A DNA stretch of 64,000 nucleotides from Streptomyces griseus (GCA_945865365.1 CAMBDL010000003.1:1-64000), one strand, 5' to 3'; shown: positions 25,624 through 36,961, counted from the first letter of the stretch. Made by a program: numbers and translations. The notes: generated by a model not told the origin, from the sequence alone.

Positions 25624-26265
25624 CTACCGTGCCTCGATGGCCGCAATCTGTGCACTCACTTGTGCAGCCTGCTTACGTAGCGCGGCTTCAGCATCGATTC
25701 CATTGGCGTGTGCCCACGCGATCACAGAAAGCAGGGCTTGACCCACTGCACTTTCATCGGCAAGGCCATGCATGCTCTGTGGAATTTCAAGCTCAACATC
25801 ATGTGTTTTCGCGCGGTATAAAAGTTTTTCTATTAAAGGTAGCGCCGGCTGTGCCATTGCAATGCCATCGAGAGCTGAAGTACGGCCCTTTTCAAGCCGT
25901 TTTATCTCCTCCCAATTTTTAAGAACATCATCAGCTCCGTCGACTTTCAAGCCTTCAAAGACGTGCGGATGACGGCGAATTAACTTATCGGCGATAGTGC
26001 GGGCAACATCTTCGATTGTAAATGGATCATTCTCATCATCTTGAGCGATGCGAGCATGGAAATAGACTTGAAGCAGTACATCGCCGAGCTCTTCGCGCAT
26101 ATCTGTGCGGTTGCCGCTGTGTACGGCATCGACAAATTCGTAAGACTCTTCAAGTAAGTACTTAAGTAATGAGTCATGAGTTTGCTCGGCATCCCACGGG
26201 CAACCACCAGGAGAACGAAGCCGGTCCATTACTTCAACTAAGCGCTGAAGTTGTGAACCCTGCAT
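25624..26265 (-). CDS. mazG: Nucleoside triphosphate pyrophosphohydrolase MazG
   Basis: 'LVEVMDRLRSPGGCPWDAEQTHDSLLKYLLEESYEFVDAV...REELGDVLLQVYFHARIA'. Confidence 0.95.
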   Translation of the reverse strand: MQGSQLQRLVEVMDRLRSPGGCPWDAEQTHDSLLKYLLEESYEFVDAVHSGNRTDMREELGDVLLQVYFHARIAQDDENDPFTIEDVARTIADKLIRRHPHVFEGLKVDGADDVLKNWEEIKRLEKGRTSALDGIAMAQPALPLIEKLLYRAKTHDVELEIPQSMHGLADESAVGQALLSVIAWAHANGIDAEAALRKQAAQVSAQIAAIEAR

Positions 26266-26274
26266 GAAAGTGAA

Positions 26275-26880
26275 TTACTTAGTGGCAGGTGTAACTGCAG
26301 AGCTTGCAGGATCAGTTGCAACAACATCTGCAACAGTTGGATCCCACTTGCCATAACGTGGATTAATAGTCACACCAAGTGTGGCTGCCTTCTCTACAAA
26401 TAACTTTTGAACGGATGTACCCAGATCGGCTTGTGCAACGCCGCTAGCGGTAAGTACTTGGCTAATCTTGTCTGATAATGAGATTGCTTCAATGTATGCA
26501 TCCAAGTTCTCTGCAGCGATTCCTGCCCCAACTAAAGCCGAAGGTAATGAGGCCACTCCACCAACTTGGTCGGTGATGCTGGCACGTCGAGTATCAATCT
26601 CAGCTTTGGTGACCGTAATCTTTAAGTCTTTAGAAGTTGCTTGTAGCAACGCAGTTAAAACAAAGAAGCGCAGTTGGCCGAGAGTAAGTGCTGCGCCGGT
26701 TTCAAGCTGCATTTGTGAGGTATCAACACCAACGCGTGCTGCAAGAATTGAATCAACACTGCCCTGCACCTTTGCTTGAGTGATCTTTACATCTCCTATT
26801 GTTGCTGCAGCTCCTACTTGGGAACAGCCAGTCAGGAAAAGAGCGCTTGCTACGGCGGCTACGGCCAGAAACTTCTTCAC
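26275..26880 (-). CDS. SurA-N-like secreted lipoprotein
   Basis: GTG start at 26880; 'KKFLAVAAVASALFLTGCSQVGAAATIGDVKITQAKV' lipobox LTGC. Confidence 0.85.
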   Translation of the reverse strand: MKKFLAVAAVASALFLTGCSQVGAAATIGDVKITQAKVQGSVDSILAARVGVDTSQMQLETGAALTLGQLRFFVLTALLQATSKDLKITVTKAEIDTRRASITDQVGGVASLPSALVGAGIAAENLDAYIEAISLSDKISQVLTASGVAQADLGTSVQKLFVEKAATLGVTINPRYGKWDPTVADVVATDPASSAVTPATK

Positions 26881-29800
26881 TATGAACTCACTTTCGGTGC
26901 TTGGCTTAGTTGGTTGACGGCCTCTATGACCCAGGCCAGAAGAGAAGTATCCACTATTAATGGCGCACTCTCGGACGGATTCCATGCGTTACCGGCCTTT
27001 AACGCCACCAAAACCGTGCGTGTGGCCGGTTTATAGAGTGAGCCCGGATACAGGCGAGATAGACGCATCTGCTTGGACTCAGGCAGGGCTAAGGGTGCCA
27101 AGCGCAGGAACTTGCCTTGAACAACGACCTCGGTTAATTTCGCCGCCTTTGCCAGCGCGCGCAGCGATGCGACACCTAACAAGGCCGTTGCCTCATGTGG
27201 CAGTTCGCCAAAACGATCCAAAAGCTCTGCGGCAATAGATTCCACATCGGCGGGGTTCTTAACATCGGCTAAGCGGCGATAAAGATCTAAACGCAAACGC
27301 TCACCCAGTACGTACTCAGTAGATAGATGAGCATTAATCGGTAGCTCAACTTTACAATCACTGACTTTTTCTTGGGTCTCAATAATTCCGGCTTTGTAAT
27401 CATTAACAGCTTCACCAACCATGCGCATATATAAATCAAAGCCAACATCGGCAATATGGCCAGATTGTTCGCCACCCAATAAATTACCTGCACCACGTAT
27501 CTCTAAATCTTTTAGTGCAACACGCATACCCGAACCTAAATCGGTATTTGCCGCAATTGTAGTTAAGCGCTCATGTGCTAGTTCAGATAATGGTTGATCG
27601 GGCGGATAAAGAAAATATGCATAAGCACGTTCGCGGCCACGACCAACACGACCACGCAACTGGTGTAGTTGAGATAAACCAAAGCGGTCGGCACGTTCAA
27701 CAATTAATGTATTAGCATTTTGAATATCTAGTCCACTTTCAACAATTGTTGTACTTACTAAGATATCAAAGTCACGATTCCAAAATCCTAAGATGACATC
27801 TTCTAATGCACCTTCGCTCATCTGACCATGTGCCACCCGAATTCTGGCTTCAGGTACTAACTCTTGAATTCGCGATGCAGCTTGGTCAATAGTTTCAACA
27901 CGATTGTGTAAGTAGAAAATCTGTCCATCTCGCAAAAGTTCGCGGTGAATTGCCGCCTTAATCTGTCCTTCTTCAGCCGGTCCCACGTAGGTCAATATTG
28001 GATGTCGCTCTTCTGGCGGAGTCGTTATCGTCGACATCTCGCGTATGCCAGTTACGGCCATCTCTAAAGTTCGGGGAATCGGCGTTGCCGACATTGCTAG
28101 AACATCTACTGTTGTGCGCATCTTTTTAAGCGCCTCTTTTTGTTCAACGCCAAAGCGCTGCTCCTCATCGACAATAACTAGCCCCAGATCTTTAAATACA
28201 ACATCGCTAGAGAGGATTCGGTGGGTACCAATGACTACGTCGACCGTGCCTTTAAGTAATCCATCCAACGCCTCTTTGCTCTCTTTGGCCGAGTTAAATC
28301 GTGAAAGCCCAGCTACCTTGAGTGGAAAGCCGGCATAGCGTTCGGCAAAGGTCTTAGTGTGTTGCTGCACCAGCAATGTTGTTGGCACCAATACTGCAAC
28401 CTGCTTGCCATCTTGCACTGCTTTAAAAGCCGCACGAATTGCAATCTCGGTTTTACCGTAGCCAACATCGCCGCAAATAATTCGATCCATCGGGTAGGGG
28501 CGTTCCATGTCGCGTTTAACATCATCGATTGTTGATAACTGATCTGGTGTTTCAATATAGGAAAACGAGTCTTCGAGTTCCCGCTGCCACGGTGTATCGG
28601 GTGAAAAAGCAAAGCCTGGTGAGCTAGTGCGCGCTGCATAGAGACGTATTAACTCACCGGCAATCTGGCGTACTGCTTTGCGTGCACGACTCTTAGCTTT
28701 TTGCCATTCACCGCTACCTATACGGTGCACGGTTGGGGCTTCTCCTCCAACGTACTTGCTCACTTGCTCCAGCGCATCGGTTGGCACAAATACTCGATCA
28801 CCTGGTTGTCCTCGTTTAGCCGATGCATATTCGATTACTAAATATTCGCGCGTTACATCGGCAACCGTGCGCTGCAATAGTTCAACATAACGACCGATTC
28901 CATGTTGCTCGTGCACAACAAAGTCACCAGTCCGTAACTCCAAAGGATCAATCGCCTGCTTACGCTTAGATGGAAGTCGGTCTCCATCTTTAACGCTACC
29001 TTTACTGCCGGTTAAATCGCGTTCGGTCATGAAAAAGATTTGATCGCTTTCACTTTCAAAACCATGCGCGATTACCGACGTAGTTAGATGCACGCTGCCT
29101 TTAGTCGGTTTAGCAGTAAGTTTTTCGACGACGTGTACTGGCAGATCAGCATTTCGAAATATTCCCGCATAGCGCTCTAACATTCCATGGCCGTGAGTCG
29201 CAAAAACAACGGTAAAGTGGGCATCTATCGCAGTACGTAGAGCATCAATAGTGCGATCGATATCCCCGCGCATGGGGTCAATCGCGCTGTAATCTAAAAA
29301 CTCGGTGTCCTCGGCTAAGTCACTTCCAAAGGGGCTTAGTGAGTTACTGACTAGCCCGCAGTGTTGGATTTCGCCAACGAGCTCAGCCCACGACATATAT
29401 GTGCCTGAACCATCATGAATAGGCGCAACTGCCCCATGAGCCGCGTTAGACCATGAGGCATTGAGGAACTCTTCATTAGTTGCAAGTAAGTCACCTGCGC
29501 GCGATTTGATTCGCTCTTGATCGATAAAAATTACTTGGGTATTAGTAGGCATGCGCGCCAGCAAGGTCTCAGTCTCATCAATGAGTAATGGAATCAGCGA
29601 CTCCATGCCTTCAAAAACTATTCCCTCACTGATCTTTTCTAGTAGCTCTGCTGCAGAGGCAAGCTCTGACTTTAAAGTTAGAGCGCGCGCCTTAATCAGT
29701 GCCGTTAATAAAAGTTCGCGGCACGGATAAATCTCAACGCTTCCAATAACCGGCTCAAATGTGCGTTGATCTGCAACTTCAAAATAGCTTAAATCTTCAA

Positions 29801-30344
29801 TCTCATCACCAAAGAAATCTATGCGAATCGGATGTGCGCTCAGAGGTAAGAAGAGATCAACGATTCCTCCGCGAACTGCGAACTCTCCACGGCGTTCTAC
29901 TAAATCAGTTCGAGAATATGCAAGTGCACCTAAATGTCTAACGAGTTCATCAAGGGATTGCTCATTCCCAATCTCTAATTTCATCAAGGGGGCTTTGCCT
30001 AGTTCGGCAATGATTCGGTGGATTGCACCACGCACTGGTGTAACGACAATTGGATTAATTGAGTGCGCTGAATTGAGAGCGTAGAGCGTTTGAATTCGCG
30101 CAGCTACCGTATCGCTGCGAGGACTCAAACGTTCGTGTGGCAGAGTTTCCCAGGCCGGAAACTCCATAACGTTGCTATGCAGTTCGCGCAGTTCGTTCAC
30201 TAAATCCTCTGCACTGCGACTCGAGCTTGTAATCACTAAGACAGGCGAAATATCAGCGCGTGCAGCAATCAAAAATGGATACAGCGGTGAAGGCGCCACA
30301 ATGTGAGATGCCCCAGGGCCAGCGGTATTGAGTAATCCGCGCAT
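26880..30344 (-). CDS. mfd: Transcription-repair coupling factor Mfd
   Basis: 'GDFVVHEQHGIGRYVEL', 'DRIICGDVGYGKTEIAIRAAFKAV', 'VDEEQRFGV', 'LHQLRGRVGRGRERAYAY'; start taken as internal ATG 30344. Confidence 0.96.
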   Translation of the reverse strand: MRGLLNTAGPGASHIVAPSPLYPFLIAARADISPVLVITSSSRSAEDLVNELRELHSNVMEFPAWETLPHERLSPRSDTVAARIQTLYALNSAHSINPIVVTPVRGAIHRIIAELGKAPLMKLEIGNEQSLDELVRHLGALAYSRTDLVERRGEFAVRGGIVDLFLPLSAHPIRIDFFGDEIEDLSYFEVADQRTFEPVIGSVEIYPCRELLLTALIKARALTLKSELASAAELLEKISEGIVFEGMESLIPLLIDETETLLARMPTNTQVIFIDQERIKSRAGDLLATNEEFLNASWSNAAHGAVAPIHDGSGTYMSWAELVGEIQHCGLVSNSLSPFGSDLAEDTEFLDYSAIDPMRGDIDRTIDALRTAIDAHFTVVFATHGHGMLERYAGIFRNADLPVHVVEKLTAKPTKGSVHLTTSVIAHGFESESDQIFFMTERDLTGSKGSVKDGDRLPSKRKQAIDPLELRTGDFVVHEQHGIGRYVELLQRTVADVTREYLVIEYASAKRGQPGDRVFVPTDALEQVSKYVGGEAPTVHRIGSGEWQKAKSRARKAVRQIAGELIRLYAARTSSPGFAFSPDTPWQRELEDSFSYIETPDQLSTIDDVKRDMERPYPMDRIICGDVGYGKTEIAIRAAFKAVQDGKQVAVLVPTTLLVQQHTKTFAERYAGFPLKVAGLSRFNSAKESKEALDGLLKGTVDVVIGTHRILSSDVVFKDLGLVIVDEEQRFGVEQKEALKKMRTTVDVLAMSATPIPRTLEMAVTGIREMSTITTPPEERHPILTYVGPAEEGQIKAAIHRELLRDGQIFYLHNRVETIDQAASRIQELVPEARIRVAHGQMSEGALEDVILGFWNRDFDILVSTTIVESGLDIQNANTLIVERADRFGLSQLHQLRGRVGRGRERAYAYFLYPPDQPLSELAHERLTTIAANTDLGSGMRVALKDLEIRGAGNLLGGEQSGHIADVGFDLYMRMVGEAVNDYKAGIIETQEKVSDCKVELPINAHLSTEYVLGERLRLDLYRRLADVKNPADVESIAAELLDRFGELPHEATALLGVASLRALAKAAKLTEVVVQGKFLRLAPLALPESKQMRLSRLYPGSLYKPATRTVLVALKAGNAWNPSESAPLIVDTSLLAWVIEAVNQLSQAPKVSS

Positions 30345-30452
30345 GCACTGCCCCCAAACGTCTATTGGCCCCAACTCCCAAAGGGAGGGGGCTTACGTGC
30401 AGTGAAGTCTAATTTATTTTGCCATGCACCTGCTAACTGAGAGGATTGGTCA

Positions 30453-33167
30453 ATGACAACCCAGCCTGGTGCAGTAGCCGCAGATGATGCGGGCCTGCGC
30501 AGCGACGTTCGCCAATTAGGCGATTTACTGGGTCAAACCTTGGTTCGACAAGAGGGCCCAGAACTTCTGGCCCTTGTTGAAGATGTTCGAAAAGCTGTGC
30601 GCGAAGGTGATGGCGTTGAACTTTTGGCATCACTATCAGTTGAAGATTCAGTGCAGCTTGTGCGTGCATTCAGCACCTACTTTCATTTAGCTAACGTTGC
30701 AGAACAAGTACACCGTGCCCGTGTGCTTGCAGATTCACGCGCTGAAGGCGGATCTTGGCTTACACGTGCCGTTAATAAAATTGAAGCTGCACTGAGTGCG
30801 CAAACTCCCGGGCATGAATTAACACGTGAAGAGATATCTGTATGGATTAATGAGATGTCTGTACGACCAGTCTTTACTGCACACCCAACCGAGGCTGCAC
30901 GTAGATCGATATTAAATAAAATGGGTCGCGTCGCTGAATTATTAGATAGCCCACGCGATCCATCGCAAGGTGATCGTTTAGCAGAAACTATTGATTTACT
31001 GTGGCAGACCGATGAGCTTCGCTTAGATCGGCCAGAGCCACTTGATGAAGCAATGAATGCGCTGTATTACTTGGATGATTTGTTTCGCCAAACCGTGCCT
31101 GAAGTTCTCAATGACTTTGCACGCCAGATGAAACGAATTGGTATCGATGTTCCAGTTACTGCGCGTCCGCTTTCATTTGGAAGTTGGATTGGTGGTGACC
31201 GCGACGGGAATCCAAATGTTACCGCTCAAGTCACAAGCGATGCGATGGTGTTACAAGTAGGCCATGCAATTAGAGTCACTATCGCCGCTATGGATGCGTT
31301 ACGGCAACTGCTCTCAGTTTCTACGCGAATCGTTGGCGCAACACCCGAGCTAAGTGCATCGGTTGCCAAAGATCTTGAGCATCTCCCCGAATTTGAAGCG
31401 CGCTTCTTACGTTTAAATGCCGAAGAGCCATATCGGCTTAAAGCAACCGCGATTGTGCATCGGTTAGCATTGACTCGAACTCGTCACACAGTGGGTGGAC
31501 CACATGTAGAACACCGTGATTACAAAGATACCGCCGAACTTTTAGCTGATTTAACGCTAATGCGGGAATCACTCTTTGCAAATAAAGGTGAATTGATTGC
31601 TACTGGCCTACTTGAGCGCACGATCCGTACCGTTGCAGCTTTTGGAATCACGCATGCCACCATGGATATTCGTGAGCACTCTGATGCTCACCACCACGTA
31701 CTGAATCAACTTCTGAATATCCCTGACTACTTAGATAAAAGCCATGATGAAAAGTTTGAAATTCTTACTGCGCTTCTAGCCAGTGGAAGTACATATGATG
31801 CAAGCGCCTTAGATGCTGCAGGTAAGAATACATATGAGACGTTTGTTGCAATCTCAGATCTAATCGCACGCTTTGGCCCTGAAGCCATTGAAACATACAT
31901 AGTCTCAATGACCAAGGGCGCTGATGATTTGATTGCAGCCGTTGTACTCGGCGCGCACGTTGGGCTAGTAGATCTTGCTAATAAATCAGTGCGAGTTAGT
32001 TTTGCACCCCTCCTTGAAACCGTTGCCGAACTTCGCTCCGCAGGTGAAATTCTTGAAAAACTTTTAAGCAATACAACGTATAGATCTGTAGTTTCACTAC
32101 GAGGCAATGTGCAAGAAGTCATGCTGGGTTATTCCGACTCTAATAAAGACGCTGGAATCGCAACCAGCCAATGGGAGATTCACCGAGCACAACGCTCATT
32201 GCGCGATGTTGCAATCAAATACGGTGTGAAACTTCGTATGTTCCATGGTCGTGGTGGTTCAGTTGGTCGAGGCGGTGGACCAACATATGAAGCGCTCATA
32301 GCCTTGCCATGGGGCAGTGTTGATGGACAGATTAAGATGACTGAGCAAGGCGAGGTTATTAGCGATAAGTACGCCCTTGCATCCCTTGCCCGTGAAAATG
32401 TTGAGCTCGCTCTGGCCGCAAGTCTGGAAGCGACAGTATTAAATCGAGGCCCACGTCAAAGCCCAGAAGCACTGGCTATGTGGAATGAGTGCATGCAGTT
32501 AGTCAGTGATAGTTCATTTGTACGATATCGCCAACTCATTGACCATGAAGATCTTCCCGAATATTTCTATGCCTCTACCCCCGTTGAACAGCTTGGAAAT
32601 CTATTTTTAGGTTCGCGTCCATCACGTCGTCCTGATGCTAAAGCTGGTCTGGATTCACTACGCGCGATTCCATGGGTATTTGGCTGGACTCAATCGCGTC
32701 AGATTGTGCCGGGTTGGTACGGAGTGGGTACTGGGCTAAAGGCTGCACGTGAAGCTGGAAAATCCGATGTCTTAGCAACGATGCTCACAGACTGGCACTT
32801 CTTTCATACATTTATCAGCAATGTTGAAATGACTCTAGCGAAGACTGATTTGGTATTGGCCCGCAGATACGTAAATGCCCTTGTTCCCCAAGAGCTCCAT
32901 CACTTCTTAGATGATATTCAAGCCGAGTTTGATTTAACCGTTGCAGAGATTCTCTTGCTTACTAAGAAGACCTCTCTGCTTGGAGACCAAGCTATTCTTG
33001 CTCGCACACTTCAAGTGCGTGATGCCTATTTATCACCAATCCATTTACTTCAAATTAACTTGCTCAAACGCGTACGTGAAGCGGGTGAAGCCGCGGATCC
33101 TATTTTGCGCCGCGCTTTGTTGTTAACTATCAATGGTGTGGCGGCAGGACTTCGAAATACTGGTTGA
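30453..33167 (+). CDS. ppc: Phosphoenolpyruvate carboxylase
   Basis: 'VFTAHPTEAARRSILNK', 'GGDRDGNPNVTA', 'MLGYSDSNKDAGI', 'FHGRGGSVGRGGGPTYEA'. Confidence 0.97.
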   Translation: MTTQPGAVAADDAGLRSDVRQLGDLLGQTLVRQEGPELLALVEDVRKAVREGDGVELLASLSVEDSVQLVRAFSTYFHLANVAEQVHRARVLADSRAEGGSWLTRAVNKIEAALSAQTPGHELTREEISVWINEMSVRPVFTAHPTEAARRSILNKMGRVAELLDSPRDPSQGDRLAETIDLLWQTDELRLDRPEPLDEAMNALYYLDDLFRQTVPEVLNDFARQMKRIGIDVPVTARPLSFGSWIGGDRDGNPNVTAQVTSDAMVLQVGHAIRVTIAAMDALRQLLSVSTRIVGATPELSASVAKDLEHLPEFEARFLRLNAEEPYRLKATAIVHRLALTRTRHTVGGPHVEHRDYKDTAELLADLTLMRESLFANKGELIATGLLERTIRTVAAFGITHATMDIREHSDAHHHVLNQLLNIPDYLDKSHDEKFEILTALLASGSTYDASALDAAGKNTYETFVAISDLIARFGPEAIETYIVSMTKGADDLIAAVVLGAHVGLVDLANKSVRVSFAPLLETVAELRSAGEILEKLLSNTTYRSVVSLRGNVQEVMLGYSDSNKDAGIATSQWEIHRAQRSLRDVAIKYGVKLRMFHGRGGSVGRGGGPTYEALIALPWGSVDGQIKMTEQGEVISDKYALASLARENVELALAASLEATVLNRGPRQSPEALAMWNECMQLVSDSSFVRYRQLIDHEDLPEYFYASTPVEQLGNLFLGSRPSRRPDAKAGLDSLRAIPWVFGWTQSRQIVPGWYGVGTGLKAAREAGKSDVLATMLTDWHFFHTFISNVEMTLAKTDLVLARRYVNALVPQELHHFLDDIQAEFDLTVAEILLLTKKTSLLGDQAILARTLQVRDAYLSPIHLLQINLLKRVREAGEAADPILRRALLLTINGVAAGLRNTG

Positions 33168-33170
33168 TTA

Positions 33171-33740
33171 TTAACTATTGAAAGCGGTCTGTGTTCGCTC
33201 TAACCCTTGAGTAATTAAGGATTCAACGACATCTGCGCCACGTTGAATAAACTCGGCTAGATCTTTTTGTTCAACCTTTGAAAATACTTTGAGAACAAAA
33301 TCTGCTGGATCTTGTTGACCCATTGGCCGACCGATTCCTAAGCGAACACGGTAATAATCAGATGTATTAAAGGCTGAAGTCATGGACTTCAAGCCATTAT
33401 GGCCGTTATCTCCACCACCAACTTTGCTGCGAATGCTCGCAAAGGCAATGTCGAGTTCATCGTGCAGAGCGATAATATTTTCTGGCTCAACCGAATAAAA
33501 ATTAGCGAGCGCCTTTATTGGACCACCAGTCTCATTCATATAGCTCTTAGATTTGGCCACAATGATTGAGTGCTCACCATTGTTTAACTTGTAGGCAGCA
33601 ATATCCGTACGCGATTTATGCGACGATAATTTGATGCTATGGCGACGAATAAGTTGATCGACGACCATCTGACCTACGTTATGACGGGTGGCAGCGTATT
33701 GATCACCGGGATTACCCAGCCCCACTACCAACCACGTCAT
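33171..33740 (-). CDS. pth: Peptidyl-tRNA hydrolase
   Basis: 'WLVVGLGNPGDQYAATRHNVGQMV', 'KSYMNETGGPI', 'HDELDIAF'. Confidence 0.96.
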   Translation of the reverse strand: MTWLVVGLGNPGDQYAATRHNVGQMVVDQLIRRHSIKLSSHKSRTDIAAYKLNNGEHSIIVAKSKSYMNETGGPIKALANFYSVEPENIIALHDELDIAFASIRSKVGGGDNGHNGLKSMTSAFNTSDYYRVRLGIGRPMGQQDPADFVLKVFSKVEQKDLAEFIQRGADVVESLITQGLERTQTAFNS

Positions 33741-33758
33741 GACGGTAAGCGTAAGGGG

Positions 33759-34376
33759 TTAAGCGTCCTTCTTCTCTGAATCAGCGGCAACGGCTGGAAC
33801 ATCGGTCGCAGCGGCAACTGGTGCCACTTCTTCAACGGCCGTTGAGCGCTCTGAAAGGTGAACAACGATCATCTTTGGATCTGACTCAAGTTCGACGCCA
33901 GCAGGAAGTTTGACATCTGCGGCATAGAGCGATGTACCAGCTGCAAGGCCATTGATATCGAGTTCGAAGAAGCTTGGAATTGCAGTTGCCTCAACGCGCA
34001 CCTCGATAGTGTTGTTAACGTGCTCTAGAACGCCATCGCGATCGTGCTCACCGATTGTGTGAACAGGAACTGACACGACAACTTTTTCACCGCGGCGAAC
34101 AAGCACGAGATCGATGTGTTCAATGATCTGCTTGAGTGGGTGGCGAACAATCGCCTTTGGAAGTGTGAGCTCAGTCTTACCATCGATAACGATGTCGAGC
34201 AAAACATTTGACTGCTTCAACGCTACGCCTAGTTCGCGTGAAGGAAGTGTGATGTGCTGTGGCTTCTCGCCATGACCGTAGATGACAGCAGGAACTAATC
34301 CATCGCGACGTGCACGACGTGATGCGCCTTTACCAAATTCGGTACGAGTGACGCCATTAATAGTGATCTCTGCCAT
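33759..34376 (-). CDS. rplY: 50S ribosomal protein L25/general stress protein Ctc
   Basis: 'RTEFGKGASRRARRDGLVPAVIYGHGEKPQHITL'. Confidence 0.95.
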   Translation of the reverse strand: MAEITINGVTRTEFGKGASRRARRDGLVPAVIYGHGEKPQHITLPSRELGVALKQSNVLLDIVIDGKTELTLPKAIVRHPLKQIIEHIDLVLVRRGEKVVVSVPVHTIGEHDRDGVLEHVNNTIEVRVEATAIPSFFELDINGLAAGTSLYAADVKLPAGVELESDPKMIVVHLSERSTAVEEVAPVAAATDVPAVAADSEKKDA

Positions 34377-34526
34377 TTTTATTACTCCTCATAGTGGAAA
34401 CTTCGGTTTGTACACAAAGTTCCAGAAAGGATTTAACTCCTACACCGTCGATTACGGAAGTAATTCATACCCTCGCCGGAACAGCCCAAAGGTTAGCCTG
34501 TAGGGCCAAGAATGTGCAAATTGCGC

Positions 34527-35507
34527 TTAGGAAAGGCCGTCGAAGAGGCTGGTAACTGAGCCATCTTCAAATACTTCGCGAATTGCACGCGCAATCAGTG
34601 GGGCGATTGATAGCACAGTCAGCCCGTCGAATTTTTGATCCTCTGTGATTGGCAGAGTATTTGTAATAACAACTTCCGATGCCTTTGAGGATTTAAGGCG
34701 ATCAATTGCTGGCCCCGATAGAACTGCGTGGGTCGCCGCAACGATTACATCTTTAGCACCGGCTTCAAATAATGCATCTACAGCCTTAGTGATTGTTCCG
34801 GCAGTATCGATCATGTCATCAATAACCACGCATGTTTGGCCCTGTACATCGCCAACTACCCGACCAGTAATAGATTCGTTTGGAATCCGTGGATCGCGAG
34901 TCTTGTGAATAAATGCAATCGGGCAGCCACCTAAAAGATCTGACCAACGTTCAGCAACACGTACGCGACCTGAGTCTGGAGAAACAATTGTTAAACGTGA
35001 GCGATCAACTTTGCTGCCAACGTAATTAGCTAACATCGGAAGTGCAAAGAGATGATCAACCGGACCATCAAAGAAACCTTGAATCTGTGATGTGTGTAGA
35101 TCTACAACCATTAAGCGATCAGCGCCGGCAGTCTTAAAAAGATCGGCCATCAAACGTGCAGAGATTGGTTCGCGGCCACGATGCTTCTTATCTTGGCGTG
35201 CATAACCATAAAAGGGTGCAACGACGGTAATGCGCTTAGCAGATGCACGCTTGAGCGCATCGACCATAATGAGCTGTTCCATAATCTGCTTATTTACCGG
35301 TGCGGTATGGCTCTGTAAAACAAATGCATCACAACCTCGAACTGATTCTTCGAAGCGAACAAAGATTTCGCCATTGGCAAAGTCATATGCAGAAGTTGGA
35401 GTTAATTGAATTCCAAGCTCTGCGGCAACATCATCGGCTAACTCGGGGTATCCGCGACCACTAAATAAACGCAACCGCTTTTCTGAGGATAACCGGATCT
35501 CGCCCAT
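34527..35507 (-). CDS. prs: Ribose-phosphate pyrophosphokinase
   Basis: 'FYGYARQDKKHRGREPISARLMADL', 'VVIDDMIDTAGTITKAVDAL'. Confidence 0.97.
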   Translation of the reverse strand: MGEIRLSSEKRLRLFSGRGYPELADDVAAELGIQLTPTSAYDFANGEIFVRFEESVRGCDAFVLQSHTAPVNKQIMEQLIMVDALKRASAKRITVVAPFYGYARQDKKHRGREPISARLMADLFKTAGADRLMVVDLHTSQIQGFFDGPVDHLFALPMLANYVGSKVDRSRLTIVSPDSGRVRVAERWSDLLGGCPIAFIHKTRDPRIPNESITGRVVGDVQGQTCVVIDDMIDTAGTITKAVDALFEAGAKDVIVAATHAVLSGPAIDRLKSSKASEVVITNTLPITEDQKFDGLTVLSIAPLIARAIREVFEDGSVTSLFDGLS

Positions 35508-35509
35508 AT

Positions 35510-36928
35510 TTAGCCCTTCGTATCACTAGCTTCGGCTGCTTGTGCAGACTGTGTACCTGAGCGCTTGCGCAGGACCCAACTTAATACATTTTTTTGCTTA
35601 GCTCTGCCAACACCTATTGCCCCGGCTGGAACATCTTCGGTAATCACCGAGCCCGCCGCTGTATAGGCCCCGTCGCCAATCGTTACTGGAGCCACCAACA
35701 TGGTGTCGCTACCGATGCGAACATGGTCGCCCACCGTGGTGTGGTGCTTCTCGACACCGTCATAGTTAACAAAAATAGTTGCCGCTCCGATATTTGTACC
35801 TTCACCGATAGTTGCATCGCCAACATAGGACAGATGCGGCACCTTTGAGCCCTTACCAACGGTGGAGTTTTTCATCTCTACAAATGCGCCAGCTTTAGAG
35901 CCATCACCCAAAACGGTTCCATCGCGTAGATATGTAAATGGGCCAACGCCAGCGCCTTCTCCAATAACGCTGCCTGTGGCAATCGATTCCAGAACGCGAG
36001 CGCCCTCTTTGACTATGCAGTCGGTCAATGTCGTACGGGGGCCAATAACGGCTCCAGGGGCGATCTGAGTTGAACCAAGAACGGCACTGCCCGGAAGAAT
36101 CGTTACATCCTTAGATAGGTGTGCAGTTGAATCGATCCAGGTTGTCGTTGGATCGATGATAGTTACACCTTCACGCATCCAGTTTTCATTGATGCGATCA
36201 CGCATTAGTGCAGCTGATTCAGCTAGCTGAATTCGATCATTGACGCCTAAGATTTCAGTAAAGTCATCGATAACGATTGCGGCAATTGATGCGCCTTCGC
36301 CTTTAAGGACTCCAATTACGTCGGTTAAATAGAGTTCGCCTTGAGCATTTGAATGAGTAATTTTCGTGATTGCGCTAGCAAGTGCTGCCCCATCAAATGC
36401 ATACACGCCAGAGTTAATTTCAAAGATTATTTTTTCATCGTCGGTAGCATCTTTTTCTTCAACAATGCGTATGAGTTCACCAGATTCATCACGAACAATT
36501 CGACCATAGCCAGTTGGATCTGGATGCTCGGCAGTTAACACTGAGGCTACAAATTTTCCAGAAACATGTGCATCGAGAAACTGTGCAAGTGATTGCCCAG
36601 TTAACAGTGGTGTATCCCCAGCAAGAACTAAAACAGTTCCTGATGGCGTCTTCCCAGTAAGAGCTAACTGCGTTGCATGTCCGGTTCCACCGCGATGCTC
36701 TTGAAATACTGTTGTTGCCGCCGGTGCAATGTCGGCGATATGGGCCTCCACGCTTTGGCGAGAAGAGCCAACAACTATGCGCAGATCTCGTGGTGATAGT
36801 TCTGAGACTGCGTGAAGAACGTGTCCTAATAAGGAGCGGCCGGCAACGCTATGCAAAACTTTTGCTTGAGTTGATTTCATCCGCGTGCCTTCACCTGCTG
36901 CCAGGATAATCACGGTTTCAACGCTCAC
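35510..36928 (-). CDS. glmU: Bifunctional GlmU (UDP-GlcNAc pyrophosphorylase/GlcN-1-P acetyltransferase)
   Basis: 'IILAAGEGTRMKST', hexapeptide repeats, 'GAFVEMKNSTVG'. Confidence 0.97.
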   Translation of the reverse strand: MSVETVIILAAGEGTRMKSTQAKVLHSVAGRSLLGHVLHAVSELSPRDLRIVVGSSRQSVEAHIADIAPAATTVFQEHRGGTGHATQLALTGKTPSGTVLVLAGDTPLLTGQSLAQFLDAHVSGKFVASVLTAEHPDPTGYGRIVRDESGELIRIVEEKDATDDEKIIFEINSGVYAFDGAALASAITKITHSNAQGELYLTDVIGVLKGEGASIAAIVIDDFTEILGVNDRIQLAESAALMRDRINENWMREGVTIIDPTTTWIDSTAHLSKDVTILPGSAVLGSTQIAPGAVIGPRTTLTDCIVKEGARVLESIATGSVIGEGAGVGPFTYLRDGTVLGDGSKAGAFVEMKNSTVGKGSKVPHLSYVGDATIGEGTNIGAATIFVNYDGVEKHHTTVGDHVRIGSDTMLVAPVTIGDGAYTAAGSVITEDVPAGAIGVGRAKQKNVLSWVLRKRSGTQSAQAAEASDTKG

Positions 36929-36961
36929 AAGTGAATCCTATCGGTGGCCTTTACTTAGTTG